Shown here: positions 10,031 to 23,091 of the stretch, piece by piece
How positions within the stretch are numbered: the first letter of the stretch is position 1
Layout: every line of letters starts with the position of its first letter
Source: Cordylochernes scorpioides
Taxonomy: Eukaryota > Arthropoda > Arachnida > Pseudoscorpiones > Chernetidae
Direction of reading: 5' to 3'
Assembly (NCBI GenBank): GCA_030710605.1
Contig: CP092870.1
Coordinates: 54,263,921-54,327,920 of the forward strand
Length of the DNA: 64,000 nt
Translations under genes and position numbers: made by a program
Notes under the pieces: generated by a model
What the model was told of the DNA's origin: nothing
Databases searched by the model: none
Seen by the model: only the letters and a program-made list of their open reading frames with translations

Positions 10031-10769
10031 ATCTAAATATGCAGAATTTTATATATGTATATATAAACACATTATATTCTTATACGTTTTCATTTTTATT
10101 CCTGTAAGAAAGGCAGAAATGCTTGAAAGAACGGCTAAAAAAAAAAAAAAACAAGAAATCTTTCGCCTTACGATTTCTTACTTTTGATTATTTGCTTCAA
10201 ACAATTACATAACCTATCAATCTTTCTTTTAATTTATTTGCAATGTTTCAGAGAACCATTGTTATCCTTGACATAAAGTATCTTTATGAGGGGAAAGAAA
10301 AATGCGACATAGGATTGTTTTCTTTGACAAAATAGGAAGTGGGTCACACCTGTAACGGCAGCTGGCATACCTACAGGATGTATAGTAAATTATCAGTGAA
10401 CATATCACTGATGGTACTCTGTGGAGTTACCTATTGGACTTATTGTAATCTATGTCCACATGTAAATTTATGTTTGATGTTAGCTTAAAAGAAATAAACA
10501 CTTTTCTTTTAAAACTTCCAGATACTTCTGGCTGATTAACGTCAACTAACAAACACGAAGACGTTACACCGCCGAAAAGAAATAAATATAATGAAAGGTT
10601 GAAGTAATTTTTTAAATATTTTAAGTTCATTTAATACTTGATACCATAATTTATACATCATACCTTTGTGAACGTCTGAAAATATTTATCAAATATATAC
10701 TAATTGAGAGAAACAAAACGTAAAGGTATTTCATATTTTGATGTTGCCATTAGTCTTTTTTTAAGAGAC
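10027..10769. other. A+T-rich intronic sequence, nothing recognised
   Basis: No exon, repeat pair or RNA gene could be supported. Short open frames here have no family resemblance. Confidence 0.5.
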
Positions 10770-11230
10770 AGAATATTTGTTCACATTTGGTTATCTTGTG
10801 TCTATAATAAAGGTTACTGTGTATCAAATATTTTTTAGAGTTATTGTCTGAATCCTGATATACATGTTATAAGGTACAACTTCCTCAAGTTTTGTCCATG
10901 AGTGTATCCTTCAGAGTTATTGTCTGAATCCTGATATACATGCTATAAGGTACAACTTCCTTAAGTTTTGTCCATGAGTTTATCCTTCAGAGTTATTGTC
11001 TGAATCCTGATATACATTATAAAAGGCACAACCTCCTTAAGTTTGGTTCATGAGTGTATCTTTCAGAGTTATTGTCTTAATCCCGATATATATGCTGATA
11101 GGTAAAACTTGGTTATCTCGCGTGTCTTCAATAAAGGTCACTGTAATATCTTTCAGAGATATTTTTGAATCTCCCGATAGACATGTTAAAAGTTACAACT
11201 TCCTTAAATTTTGTCCATGAATGTAGTAAC
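10770..11230 (-). repeat. Satellite family S123, short-unit variant
   Basis: Four to five diverged units of the 123-bp family. Several units are only about 74 bp because the segment between the tgagtgtat and tttcagagttattg blocks is missing. Confidence 0.85.
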
Positions 11231-11713
11231 CATTGTTTCAAATTACTTATTATAAGAATTACTCAATGTATATCATTATTGTGTTAATTTATGACTTTCA
11301 AATTAGTATATATATATTATATTATTATTTGATAAAATATTTCCTTTTCTCAAATATTTCATTATCATCCAATATTTTAGGAGATGTCTAAAATATTTTA
11401 TAGCTGTTTACCAAATTGGATCAATTATATGCACAACACATGTGTACATTATATGTAATAATGTTAAATATTTACCGGGGAATAATCTTTGAACGCGCGC
11501 ATTTATTTAATATTTATATCATTTTAGCTAAAAACCTATGTAGAGATCTACAATAGTCATAAAGATAGAAAAATTAATTGGATCATAATTTTCTACCTTT
11601 TTCATCCTTTATATAGTACATATTTATCAATGATCTCCTTAAATATTTTTCCAGTTAGTCATCGTGAGGTAAAATGTTTTCCCCAAAGATCAATGAATAG
11701 GTTGTATCTACCC
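11230..11713. other. A+T-rich intronic sequence, nothing recognised
   Basis: No supported feature between the two S123 arrays. Confidence 0.5.
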
Positions 11714-12814
11714 TCATGGACAAAACTTAAGGAGGTTGTACCTCATAACATGTATATCGGAATTCAGACAATAACCCTGAAAGATATTACAGTGACCTTT
11801 ATTGAAGATACACGAGATAATCAAGTGTGTATATACTCATGGACAAAACTTAAGGAGGTTGTACCTCATAACATGTATATCGGAATTCAGACAATAACCC
11901 TGAAAGATATTACAGTGACCTTCATTGAAGACACACGAAATAGCCAAGTGTGTATACACTCATGAACAAAACCTAAGGAGGTTGTACCTCATAACATGTA
12001 TATCGGAATTCAGACAATAACCCTGAAAGATATTACAGTGACCTTTATTGAAGACACACGAGATAACCAAGTGTGTATACACTCATGAACAAAACTTAAG
12101 GAGGTTGTACCTCATAACATGTATATCGGAATTCAGACAATAACCCTGAAAGATATTACAGTGACCTTTATTGAAGACACACGAGATAACCAAGTGTGTA
12201 TACACTCATGAACAAAACCTAAGGAGGTTGTACCTCATAACATGTATATCGGAATTCAGACAATAACCCTGAAAGATATTACAGTGACCTTTATTGAAGA
12301 CACACGAGATAACCAAGTGTGTATACACTCATGAACAAAACCTAAGGAGGTTGTACCTCATAACATGTATATCGGAATTCAGACAATAACCCTGAAAGAT
12401 ATTACAGTGACCTTTATTAAAGACACACGAGATAATCAAGTGTGTATACACTCATGAACAAAACCTAAGGAGGTTGTACCTCATAACATGTGTATCGGAA
12501 TTCAGACAATAACCCTGAAAGATATTACAGTGACCTTTATTGAAGACACACGAAATAGCCAAGTGTGTATACACTCATGAACAAAACTTAAGGAAGTTGT
12601 TCCTTTTAGCATATATATCGAGATTCGGACAATAACTATCAAAGATATTACAGTGACCTTTATTGAAGATACACGAGATAACCAAGTGTGTATACACTCA
12701 TGAACAAAACCTAAGGAGGTTGTACCTCATAACATGTATATCGGAATTCAGACAATAACCCTGAAAGATATTACAGTGACCTTTATTGAAGACACACGAG
12801 ATAACCAAGTGTAG
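11714..12814 (+). repeat. 123-bp tandem array (S123)
   Basis: Nine units start every 123 bp (11714, 11837, 11960, 12083, 12206, 12329, 12452, 12575, 12698). Neighbouring units are almost identical, so the array is young; unit eight is the most diverged. Because 123 is a multiple of three, the first two units stay open in one frame (WTKLKEVVPHNMYIGIQTIT...). A TGGAC to TGAAC change turns a Trp codon into stop in later units, so this is unlikely to be a gene. Confidence 0.95.
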
Positions 12815-13069
12815 GTTTGCGAGCGTAGAGTCACTTCCCTTTACGTCTCGAAGTTAAGATTAAAACAACCTCTTCTGCTGAATACACTTCGTTTATTTTG
12901 AAATGTTTCGAACAAAAGCACGCTATGCCTTTACACGCGACTGCCCGCCAGCGAGAGACGTTTTTTTCTTAATTACCATGCAAATCCTTAACCACATTTA
13001 CATACCTCTACTCTATAACTATTCCACATATTTACACCAAGTGTGAATAGAAATGACTCTGTCTCCTTC

Positions 13070-13140
13070 AAAAATAATGTCCTGAGACATTCAAGACTCT
13101 CAACTTCCTTAAGGTTTGTCCATGAGTGTATGTACTTCTC
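13070..13140 (-). repeat. S123 fragment
   Basis: A single partial unit (caacttccttaaggtttgtc, catgagtgtat). Confidence 0.6.
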
Positions 13141-13219
13141 ATCAAATTTGTAAGTTACATAATTGATACACATTTTTCTTTAAATATAAATGCATAAATA
13201 TCTATATAGGCTTTTATTA

Positions 13220-13600
13220 AAATTTGTCAAGTTTTGCACCCATTAGTGGTGGTGGTGTCTTTTCCATGTTCATTTAGCAGTCTACTCAGCTCTTCCACTT
13301 TCTTATGTGTTCCATTTATATTTAATTGTAAGATGTTCAGGATTCTCGTAGCATATTTCCCACTGGTTCCAGGACTGCAGGCCCAGCACGTCGGCTCCCT
13401 CAGTAGCATGGACGGTTAATTCCTGATTTTGTTGTTCCATGGAAAGCAGGGGTGTCATTCCCCTTTAGTCAGCCACATTTCAGAGTTCCCTGTTCACGGT
13501 TACCGTAGCGGCACGGGGCTCACGACACCGTACTACAGGACAGTCTCTTACTTGTACTGATTATCCCGCCCGCCACGTAGAGGAGGGGTTGAATTTCTGG
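13220..13600 (-). pseudogene. LINE 5' end: 5'UTR and start of endonuclease
   Basis: The minus strand reads RILNILQLNINGTHKKVEEL, then SRLLNEHGKD, the typical start of a LINE apurinic-type endonuclease (LQxNINGxxxKxxELxxLL). The 5'UTR part (13440-13600) matches 54181-54290 and 54968-55090 (cctcctctacgtggcgggcg, tacggtgtcgtgagcccc, ccgtgaacagggaactctga). Only the first about 60 residues remain. Confidence 0.7.
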
Positions 13601-13985
13601 ATGGGGCCTTCATTAGTATTATTGTCTTTATCTAAATTTACTGGTTAGATCGTAATATTTTAAAATGTGGTTATATATTGGAATCTTGTCTAGTTAAAAA
13701 CGATTTGGATTTATTGCTTCAAGAATCTTTTAATTCAAAGAACACTAAACACAAGGTTTTAAACAATGTCTATATTTTCTTTATGCTAGAGAATTCTAAA
13801 CTTATTATAATCAAAATCAAAGAGGTCTGAAGATAATTTGTTGATTGGAAGTTGATTTGGAATAATTATAATTACATCAACCAATTATTATATTCCCGAC
13901 ATATCAGTGACTCGCTTCTACAATCATTCCTCTGAGGAGAATGACAGCGAGCCACTGTAAATATTCACAGAAACAAAGACTATAC

Positions 13986-14172
13986 CTGGGTCCTGATACT
14001 CCAAGTAGTCCTCCAGGGAGACAAAGTAAGGAAGGACATCGTCCCAACCCCATCCTGTAGCTCCAGATTTCTCAACCCAGGTGTCGAAATCTTTTCTGTT
14101 CCCCCGGGTGTAGAACATGGTGTTGATTGCACTTCCTCCACCTGCTGCTTTTCCGACAGGTAATCGGCATCT
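13986..14172 (-). CDS. GMC oxidoreductase gene 1, exon 4 (GMC signature)
   Basis: A 187-nt exon (acceptor atgtgcag, donor GTATAG) encoding model residues 104-165. The segment [19 protein letters not shown] followed by RKDFDTW matches the first GMC family signature. The usual Leu/Ile before GG is Ala here. [20 protein letters not shown] then matches the conserved W-x-DD-LPYF-x-x-ED block. The segment binds the FAD pyrophosphate and shapes the active-site lid. It starts in phase 0 and leaves one base, which joins exon 5 as GAT. A mariner lies about 130 bp upstream on the transcript side. Confidence 0.95.
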
Positions 14173-14303
14173 CTGCACATTCATTTACAGTATCTTTTAT
14201 AAAGCTCTATGTCCCCCTAGGGACACTTGCGCTGTCATACATGTATGCCTTCACATTTGTCTATACATATTTTAAATAATTTTAGGCCGTAAAAATAGTC
14301 ATA

Positions 14304-15421
14304 CGAGGTGTGTTCAAAAAGTATCGCCACTTTTGTGTTTTTTCAAAAATTATTTATTCATTCATGAATACCTATTTTGTCCCCTTAAAAGTAATCCCCA
14401 TGAGATATTATACACTTGTGCCAACGGTTTTTCCAATCTTCGAAGCACATAAAAAAATCATTTTTAAAAATATTTTTAGCTCCTCCTTCAATGCCGTCCT
14501 TATCTCGTCAAGCGTAGCGTAACGTCGTCCTTTCATGGGCCTCTTCAGTTTAGGGAACAAGAAAAAGTCACAGGGGGCCAGATCTGGGGAATACGGTGGC
14601 TGCGGCATCATTAGTGTGTTGTTTTTGGCCAAAAGGTCGCGCACAAGCAACGATGTGTGAGCAGGGGCGTTATCGTGGTGCAAAAGCCAATTTTTGTTCT
14701 TCCACAAATCCGGGCGTTTCTGGCGGATTGCTTCGCGCAAATTGCGCATAACTTGCAGGTAATATTCCTTATTGACCGTTCTACCCTGTGGCAAGAACCC
14801 ATGATGCACCACGCCCCTGCAATGTTCATGCGATTCTGTTTTTGGTCGCAATTGAGCAATTTTGGTACGAATTTCGCGGCGACCCGTCTCATGTCCAAAT
14901 CATTGATAAAAATCGAATGGTACGAGCCAATCGATATGTTTAGGTCCTCAGAAACTTCTCTAACGGTGATTCGACGATTGGCCAATATCATTTTCTCCAC
15001 TTCATTAATTTTTTCGTCTGTTGTTGAAGTGCTCGGGCGTCCGGCACGCTCTTCGTCGTTCACATCTTATCGGCCTTCTGAGAACATTTTGTACCACCGA
15101 TAAACGTTGCTTCGGTCCAAGGTAGCTTCTCCGTATGCCACAGTCAAAATTCGGATGCATCCGCGCACTTAATTTCGTTTTTCACACAAAATTTGATACA
15201 GGTTCTTTGATCCATTTTTTTTAATAGGTAAAAATCGAAGACGATCCAAAACACCTGCAAGCAAAGCAGCTGTCAACAATTAAGTGAACATTCAGAATGG
15301 CCGAGCTTGTCGGCCTAAGTGAGAGACATGAGTACCAACATAAAGCCACAAAAAGATCGAAATTCGAATATACGTAACCCGCGAAAATTCAAAGGTCGCG
15401 ATACCTTTTGAACACACCTCG
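14304..15421 (-). mobile_element. Mariner element, deleted and frameshifted
   Basis: Inverted ends CGAGGTGTGTTCAAAAAGTA and CGAGGTGTGTTCAAAAGGTA, with TA flanks at 14302-14303 and 15422-15423. The minus strand holds LLHHDNAPAHTS (second catalytic Asp) and YSPDLAPCDFFLFPKLK (third Asp), the DD34D pattern. The N-terminal helix-turn-helix part (about 15063-14850) is in another frame and contains stops. The part that should carry the first Asp (GDEXWV) has been deleted where GNIAGAW-type sequence joins VVHHGFLPQG. Not functional. Confidence 0.93.
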
Positions 15422-15640
15422 TATGATATTAACAAGGAGAAAGAGAGAAAAACGAGAACATAGAACTGTGTACAAAAGAAAGAAATGTCTGGCAATATCT
15501 ACAATCAACATAATATAAATAATCCGTTTCTTATAAGATATTTGTTTTGCGATATATAATTCTTGGTTTTAAAAATGGAATTTTTGCTTTAAAATATATA
15601 TAGCCTATGAGATAATGTAGTATATTTTTGAAAGCAAAAG

Positions 15641-16140
15641 TCGAATCTCCCGTTACAATAAACGTCAAAACTAGACGCCATCTATTTACCATCGCCGCAA
15701 ACCAGCAGACTCAGGTCGGTGACAAAGCCACAACACCAGCTTTGGCAAACTGAGAAGTGTCCACTTAGAGACCATGGTTTCAGGCTAATGGTTCTCGTCA
15801 GTCTAAGGGAGGACTTTATTCAATGAGATCCACAAGTTTATCTAATAGAATCTTCACAATCTTCCAAAGAGGTGTTTTACTGGCTAAGTGACTAGGCCAG
15901 GGGTCGGAAACTGCGGCTCGCGAGCCACATGCGGCTATTTGGATGTTGAGCTGCGGCTTCCATACGTAAATATTATTTATGCAATAGCTATTTATTGTTG
16001 GCAAGTAAAATATTTTTGTCTCTTTAAAATATTTCAAATTTTATAAAATTGAAAATTTTGACTTTTCCGACTCAAAAGTTTGCCGACCCTTGGACTAGGC
16101 CAAATCTATGACCAAAATATAGATGGGAATTTTGCCGGGA
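15641..16140. repeat. Repeat family R340 (copy 2), interrupted by a hAT MITE
   Basis: Same blocks as 9690-10030. The copy is split at 15897/16093 by a 195-bp insertion with an exact 8-bp target duplication. Confidence 0.85.
15898..16092. mobile_element. hAT-type MITE
   Basis: 195 bp with inverted ends CAGGGGTCGG and CCGACCCTTG (one mismatch), flanked by a perfect 8-bp duplication GACTAGGC (15890-15897, 16093-16100). The undisturbed R340 copy at 9690 reads straight through this point. Inverted CAGGG-type ends and 8-bp duplications are the hallmarks of hAT elements. No transposase inside. Confidence 0.95.
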
Positions 16141-16744
16141 GAGAGAGGAATTTGATCTCTAAAAGAAAAGGTCGCCCCTCCTCAACTGCCAATAACCTTT
16201 CGTTTGACACAAGAAATTTAAAGTTAATATTTGATAGTTTAGTCGAAAAGATTTTATGATGCCATGCCCAAATTTATATAAATATAGAACAGTGAACCCG
16301 AGAATATAGCGCTTCATTAATGCAATAAATAAATAATTGAATACTTATTATAAAATTTCAACACGATTGAAACCAGCATATACGAAAACTAATATATAAA
16401 TACTATAATATACATATTTTGAAATAATTTTATAGATAAATATTTTCTTTGCATATTTGATTGGGCCACTAGATAATTTTCTGACTTTCATATTCACAGT
16501 AATAATTATTATTTTCGTATATGGAATGACGTAATATGGAAAACATAAGATGAGAGATATGATTAGGTACATTTTGGATTATAGATTAGAACTACAAGAT
16601 ATAATAAGACCAAATCAGAATCCAAATACAGAATATAAGGGGGAAAACTTCACTTTGAATAAAAACACGCTGACAATGCTTTTTTAAGTTTTATTCCTGG
16701 CAACGGAAAGCTTTTTTATTGCCCAATTTTTCGAGATTATTGGG
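16101..16744. other. A+T-rich intronic sequence, nothing recognised
   Basis: No supported feature beyond the end of R340. Confidence 0.5.
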
Positions 16745-17010
16745 AAAGAAAATTTGGTGGCATCGGACAGCTACATGAATTCGTAGATGAGAAAAGAACA
16801 TATAAACATTTTAATCAATTTTGTAGATATATATACAACTATCTTTTGAACTGGGAAAGAGAGGGAAGGAAATTTTGAGAGAATTGCTTTTGTAAGTTTG
16901 TCTTTTTTCTCCTTGACCTTTCTCCTTGTATATAGCCAATTTGCTATGATGTTAGAAATGTATTGAGGCAAATATCCCTGAGTTTGGGATATCGCGTTAT
17001 AGGATGTTAA
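16745..17010. repeat. Dispersed repeat, inverted partner at 56740-56930
   Basis: Shares tctccttgacctttctcctt, ctgagtttgggatatcgcg and ttataggatgttaataaag with the reverse complement of 56740-56930. Class unknown. Confidence 0.75.
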
Positions 17011-17929
17011 TAAAGTTAAAGACGCGTGGTATTGTGAAGAAACGTATAATACTCCACAGAATACCGGGATTAATAAGCGAATAACTGTATCTTAAATGAA
17101 TTTGTTTGTTTTACTATTTGTTGAAGTGAACTAATGTAAGCTCTTTGGGCTGAACTTGCCCGTTCACAAGGGCTTATATCAGAAAAAGGATGACAGATAG
17201 TTACAATAAAACATTAAAATGCTTATCAACGTTGTAACTAGTTGTTGCTTAATATCCTATTCTCTGAAAGATTTTGTGTTTATAAAATATGCTGTAATGT
17301 GTAAAATATATACCTGTTTCTATTATTGGTATTATCTAAAATTATTGGTAGTTGGTAGAATATTTTATAGACTGGGTGTCAATTTAAACAATTGGCAACA
17401 TTTAAACAAATATAATTTACAGCTATGTATGAAGTTCAAAATGTTTTAATTTGATATTTGTAGTTTTTTTGTTTTTTGAAAATATATGCAATAACATTAG
17501 AATATTTCAAATTTAAACATCTGTTATCACAAAGGTTTGTACTAGAGAAATTCCAATGATTTGATTGACTATAGATAATATTGTCTTTCCCTTTCTTTCT
17601 CACATAAATTAAACAAAAAAGTTATAAGAAGTTCAAATCATTTTGATGCGTATATCTCTTTATAAAATAAAATAATTGTTTACTACCTTCAATGTAATGA
17701 TGAAATACTAAGGGCACAGTAGAAACTTATTTTATTTCATGAAAGAAACTTAAGCGTCAAAAATGGTTTCAATTTTTTATAACAGATGGCGCGCTTAGTA
17801 TTATGTAAAGTTGAAAGTCTTGATCGTATTTAGAATATATAACACTTGATATATAGGTAATTCATGAATATTTACGAATTTATATTTTTAAATATATATA
17901 TGTTATATTAAAATAATTTATTTAAAATG
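17011..17929. other. A+T-rich intronic sequence, nothing recognised
   Basis: One CAGATGGCGCGC motif at about 17785; nothing else supported. Confidence 0.5.
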
Positions 17930-18290
17930 TTAAATTAAAATATTTTATTTAGAATTTTATGTTAAAATGTTATTTTATTTTAAAAAAAGTTATAATTTCA
18001 TAGATATAAATACTGTTTTAATCGACCGCCAGAGGTCACGCTTCTACTATATAAACTGATTGTTGTTCTTCCCCGGTTGGGTCGGCTCAAACATGTTTGT
18101 AATTATGTAAATAATATTTTGTTTTATTTATTCTTACGCCTTAAGCCAGGCGGTACTTTTACAGAATTATGTTTATCCTATAGCTCAATTAAAGCAATCT
18201 TTTATCAAAACTATTTTTATTATTATTCTTTCAAAATTATTAGCCACGACTGCATCACCAGAGCTTAATCCTCAAGATAATCACAACAAT
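17930..18290. repeat. Dispersed repeat with internal TATA, partner at 62280-62600
   Basis: Shares aatcgaccgccagaggtcac, a TATAAA-like box, acgccttaagccaggc and ctgcatcacca with 62280-62600 in the same orientation. Possibly another solo LTR, but the ends are not clear. Confidence 0.65.
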
Positions 18291-18349
18291 TCTAAATACA
18301 AGCAGAAATATCTCTTTTTTTTTAATATAAGATATATATAATTTTACAC

Positions 18350-18500
18350 AAAAAAATTTACTGGCAATGCGTTTCTTTTAAATATTATCAAATATTATCT
18401 CTACAGACCTTACTGCAATGATAATATTTGATAGTATTTAAAAGAAACGCATTGCCAGTAAATTTATTTGTGTAAAATTTTAACGATAGATGGCAATAAA
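18350..18500. mobile_element. Foldback MITE F4, compact copy
   Basis: The arms (aaatttactggcaatgcgtt, tattatcaaatattatc) are almost perfectly repeated inverted around CTACAGACCTTACTGCAATG. The inner stem-loop of the 6541 copy is absent. Confidence 0.9.
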
Positions 18501-18523
18501 ATTTAATAAGATATATATATATA

Positions 18524-18999
18524 TGTAGTATATTTTTGAGTTAGATAGTTCACAACCTTCTTCTGATATTAATTATATAACCCCATATCTATATATAAAA
18601 ATATGTATCAAACAATGGAAGTGACAAATAAAACAAAGAAGGAGGTAGACCAGACGACAAAGGCCAGACGAAAACAACCCGGCGCCATAAAGTGGCGTGA
18701 TTACAGTAGCCAATCAGGAATCACCACATATGCGGGCCTCCAGAGTATATAAAGGCCCAGAAATTGAACAAAGGTTGGTTTTCAGAGCGACGCAGTTATA
18801 CGGTCGGGTTTCTCACCCCTATCCGCGATGTAGGGCATCCGTGACGCCCGTGGTCCGACTGTCTTCGTCCGTGGTCTACCTCTACCTTCTTGGAGTTACC
18901 ATCTAGACCTGCCTCTGTCTCTTGCTGTCCCAGCGCGGGAATCCCATCACGCACCCACTACCACGACTGCCCAGTACATTCCACATCGGGATTACTACA
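18524..18999 (+). repeat. Left LTR of the LARD-like element
   Basis: Starts TGTAGTATATTTTTGAG and ends GGGATTACTACA. A TATA box (TATATAAAGG, 18746-18755) fits the U3 promoter. Confidence 0.92.
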
Positions 19000-21900
19000 G
19001 AACCCGTTAAAGTCGACAGGATAACTGAGGACAGCAGCAAGCAGAGGATGACGGAGGTCAGAGACGACTACTTCGCGGATGCCCTCACCAACATGCAGCC
19101 CCACTACGAAGACCTAGTAGGCCGCCTGGCAGACGCCATTCGGGGACTAGCCGTGCCTCGTGCGGAGGAAGCCCTCATCTCCCCTTTAGGCGGATCCCAC
19201 GCAACAAGCAGCCTTCTTCCATACAGCCATCTCCAGAGATCAACTCCAGCCAGCATCAGCCATTTCAAGGTACTTTAAACTTTGTTTCTGCCATTTTCCC
19301 CATAAATTTTATTCTTATATTTTCACTTTAAGCATTTTAAAATAAATTATAACCTTTTTTATATCATTTTTATTAAATTTTTAAAACTTTCACACTCTCA
19401 TTTATCATTTTTACTTTATTTTAATCAAATTATAAATGTTAATTCATCATTTTCAATTTTATTATTAAAAATATTCAATCACGCATTTTTACCAATTTAC
19501 TAATCTTACATGCCTTTCTTAAATTCACCTAAAATGGCATTATCCAAATATGCAACTTTCAATTTTACATGAAAAAATCATATTATATTTTAATTACTCG
19601 AATCATATTTTCTAAACTCATTTGTGTTCTTTTTTTTTAATACCTTATTTGTGGCCATAGTATTAATAATTAAATTTATTACACTCTTTATTTTACTTGA
19701 CCTATTACTATTTCAATTGATATTTCTCAATATTTAAAAGTTTTAAAAACTAGTCCTAGATTTGTATTTTTATAAATATCAATTTTAAATTATCTCATCT
19801 CAAAATGTGCCTCCCATTTTTCCCACAATTACAAATACAACTATAAATGTAGTATGCGAAAACTAATATCGTAATCGAAAATTTCGTAAATTCATTATTT
19901 TATAATTTTTCTAAACCTAATCACCGCTAATAATCTCCAATCTAACGATTTGTCTGAACATCTTGACGCAAAACTTACTGGGAAACTAAGGTTTTTTCAC
20001 CTAGAGAATCCCAGAACCTCGTGGACGAAGTTAATTAAGATAGTTACTAATAAATATAAAGACACGCCCCATACTATAACATCTCTATCTGTCTTATGTA
20101 TAATATAATCCCCTCAGACTTAAATAACCTAAAACATCCTGTTACTTTGTGTAAGCGCCAAATCAGATGACATAACCTAACTCGGGACGTAGGCCAGACA
20201 TGGGATCGGCTGACAGCAAACAAATAACACCAGCGGCGTCAGCCGGCAACAAATGATTAGCGCGGCCATGTTGACCTCTCCAGTTTCAGTTCACCTGTAC
20301 TTGAAACACGTGATATTGGCACACCGGGTATACTAGATCTTCGTGTCCACCAAATAACCTGCCAGATTAAAACGGATAGGAAAATTATATAAAATCCCTT
20401 TTATAACAAATCTTATTTTTATAATGTTATAGGATAGTTTATCGTTTTGTCAACCCGTTTAAAAATTAGGTCCCCACCATCTCTAAAATCGATCCTGTAC
20501 ATTACACCATGTGAGACGCCATCTTGGCCGCCTAAAAGGACAATTAAATCCCCAAAATGGAGTCCATTGCCACGACACTATTCCAACCATCGTCTAATTT
20601 GCGTTTATATGTATTGCATCACGTGGGGAACACACTAACCTAAATACTTAATATATTTTAAAATCTTATTCATTTATATTTTTACGATCCTTGATTTGTG
20701 CCATTTTATATTTTAGAATCAATCCATATATTTTAGGATATTTCTTTTACATTAAGATATTTATTTTCCTTCCATCCTCTAACCTCTTCAACGGTTCCTG
20801 AGACTCCTGCTCGCCAACATTTTGTAATTTTAATTTTTTAATGATTCATCGACCTGTTACACTCTTCCTCCCCATGTTAACTCCACACGGAGAGCTTGGG
20901 TAACCAACGAGATTTTTTTTCTCTAACGCTCGACCCAGGCCATCATCAGCACGATGCGCCCACTAATTTTTCGTTTACTTTATTTTTCATCTGGTCGAGC
21001 TCAATCACCGACAGCAGCGCAGCTCTTGAGACACCATCTCTTTTTAACCTCTCTCAGAAAAGTTTTCTTTCCCATATTCTCCCATTACCTACCTCTCCTT
21101 CGATCTTCACACCTTTGGCCCATCTGATCTAATGCTACTTACAGAGCATCTTGAGATTGCTGAACCCTGAAAACAACACTTCGCTTCTAAGCTCGTATTG
21201 CAGGGCAGGACTCCTGAGATGTCCTTTGCAGAAACCAATTCAGACCTTCTTCCTTTATCCCCACTGCGTCACTACCTATCGCAAACCTTTTGCTTAAGTC
21301 AAATTTCTTTTATATTTTAATTTCACTTTTATTACCTCTACTTCTCCTCCTTCCTGTATTACATCCCTGAAACTATGTTGTAAATATTCAAGGCACCTTA
21401 AGTAACAAAAAACTGTAACTAGTATACCAACTTTCCCAAATACTTACTCTCGCTATTGTGTGTGTTTATTTTAAATTTATCCTTCCTATGTACTCCTCTT
21501 ATATATTTTTTATAGTTTTATAATATTATATCAGTGTGTCACCACTACTCCCCTTTATCTTTATTTTTATTCTAGTAACTAATTTTTGTGCCCCAAATTA
21601 TTTCCCATTTAATAGGTTTGCTAGCTTTTCTCTCATTTATTTGTAAATAGACTTACAGTTTACCTAGTTTTGTGGTGTTGGACTTTGTTTTTTAACTTAC
21701 AGATGTAGATAAAACATTTCACTATTAATCGATAATATAATTTTGTTTATTAATGCCTTCAACTACCAATCAACCCTTTATATATTATTACCTTTGATAT
21801 ATTTTTTCTTTTTTCTCATCATGTTTAGACTTAGAATTTTACAACTTCAACTATTTTAGGCACCATTTTAAAAAACCTACACCTAACAATATTTATAATA

Positions 21901-23091
21901 TTTCTTAAACAGATAAAACATTTATCATTTTATTTTTCTTAATAGATTTTCAAAATGTTATTTTTGACGCTTCCCTTACAACCTCTAAATCTATCCCATG
22001 AACCTTTCCTCCCAACTTTTTTTCATCCATCAAGAGATTATTGTTCGTCAGCCATTTTCTTTTTTTTAATTATTGATTAAACTAACTAGAAGACCCTTCC
22101 TCGCTGTACATTTCCCGACAGTGAGCTCAGGAGACCCTGTTAGATTTTTTTTTTCTCTCATCGTCCGGCTCATCATTTTTTTTTTCATTTTTCAACTTTT
22201 TCTTTTCACCACACAAGTCGGACACAATCAAAATTGACAACAATAAATCTCTTACACCCACCTTTCCTTTTCCGCATCCTTCAAACCTCCAACTACCTTC
22301 CAAGGGATTCCAGTTCGCCGAACATTTTTGTTTTTTTCATTGATTAATCCGACTGGAACAATCCTTCCTCGTTATACCCATTCCCAATAATGAGTTCAGG
22401 ATATCCAGCGCTATCTTTCTATTTTCTTTTTCTCATCGCCCGACTCATCATATCAATTCACCATTTTTTCAACTTTTCACTTTTTTTTTCATAAGTCAAC
22501 CGGGCACAATCATTATGGACAACAGGGATCCCTCTTACCTCTACCTCTCCCTTTTACCTCCATCAATCTTCCCACCTCTTTTCACTGTCTGAGCTAATCA
22601 TGCAGACGGAATATCTTAGGCCTTCTGTTAATGAAAACAATGCCTCACTTGAACAAGTTCGCATTGCATTGCAGAATGCTTGGGATACTACTTTGTAGAA
22701 ACATGCTCAGATACCCCCTTTCCCCTTTTCAACCTTAGCGTCACATTATAGTTCAATCAATAAACTAACTTTTTTTCCGATCATCTTTTATGCAATAAGA
22801 TATTATTTTCCTTGTACGATTCATTTTACCATATTTACCATTTTGTATTATATACTTTCTCTTAATCTTTTATCATTCATTTTGTGCGTTTTTATTTTTA
22901 TAACCTTGATTTTTTTTTCATTGATACACCACCATTACAATATCTTTCTCTGTTTAACTTGTAACTTTATAATAATTTTAACTAATTTGTATACAAATTA
23001 TTTCTTTTATTTTTTTTATAATAGGTTTGTTAGGTCATCACTCATTACATGTCATTCCCCCAACCAAATCTTCATCACCGGGGACACATTC
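19000..23091 (+). other. Interior of the LARD-like element
   Basis: A 76-residue ORF (19048-19278, beginning MTEVRDDYFADALTNMQPHY) starts just inside the left LTR. It could be a remnant of a gag N-terminus but has no recognisable domain. Another short reading (about 22600-22700, MQTEYLRPSVNENNASLEQV) has a coding look but also stays unassigned. The rest is G-poor, noncoding sequence. Confidence 0.6.

Noticed and set aside
11630..11965. A 111-residue repeat protein.
   Set aside because: It is two units of the 123-bp satellite; later units carry stops.
15816..16037. A 73-residue ORF on the minus strand.
   Set aside because: It spans the junction between R340 and the hAT MITE.
18697..18906. 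A duplicated 69-residue gene (also at 23265-23474).
   Set aside because: Both lie entirely in the two LTRs of the same element and span its TATA box.
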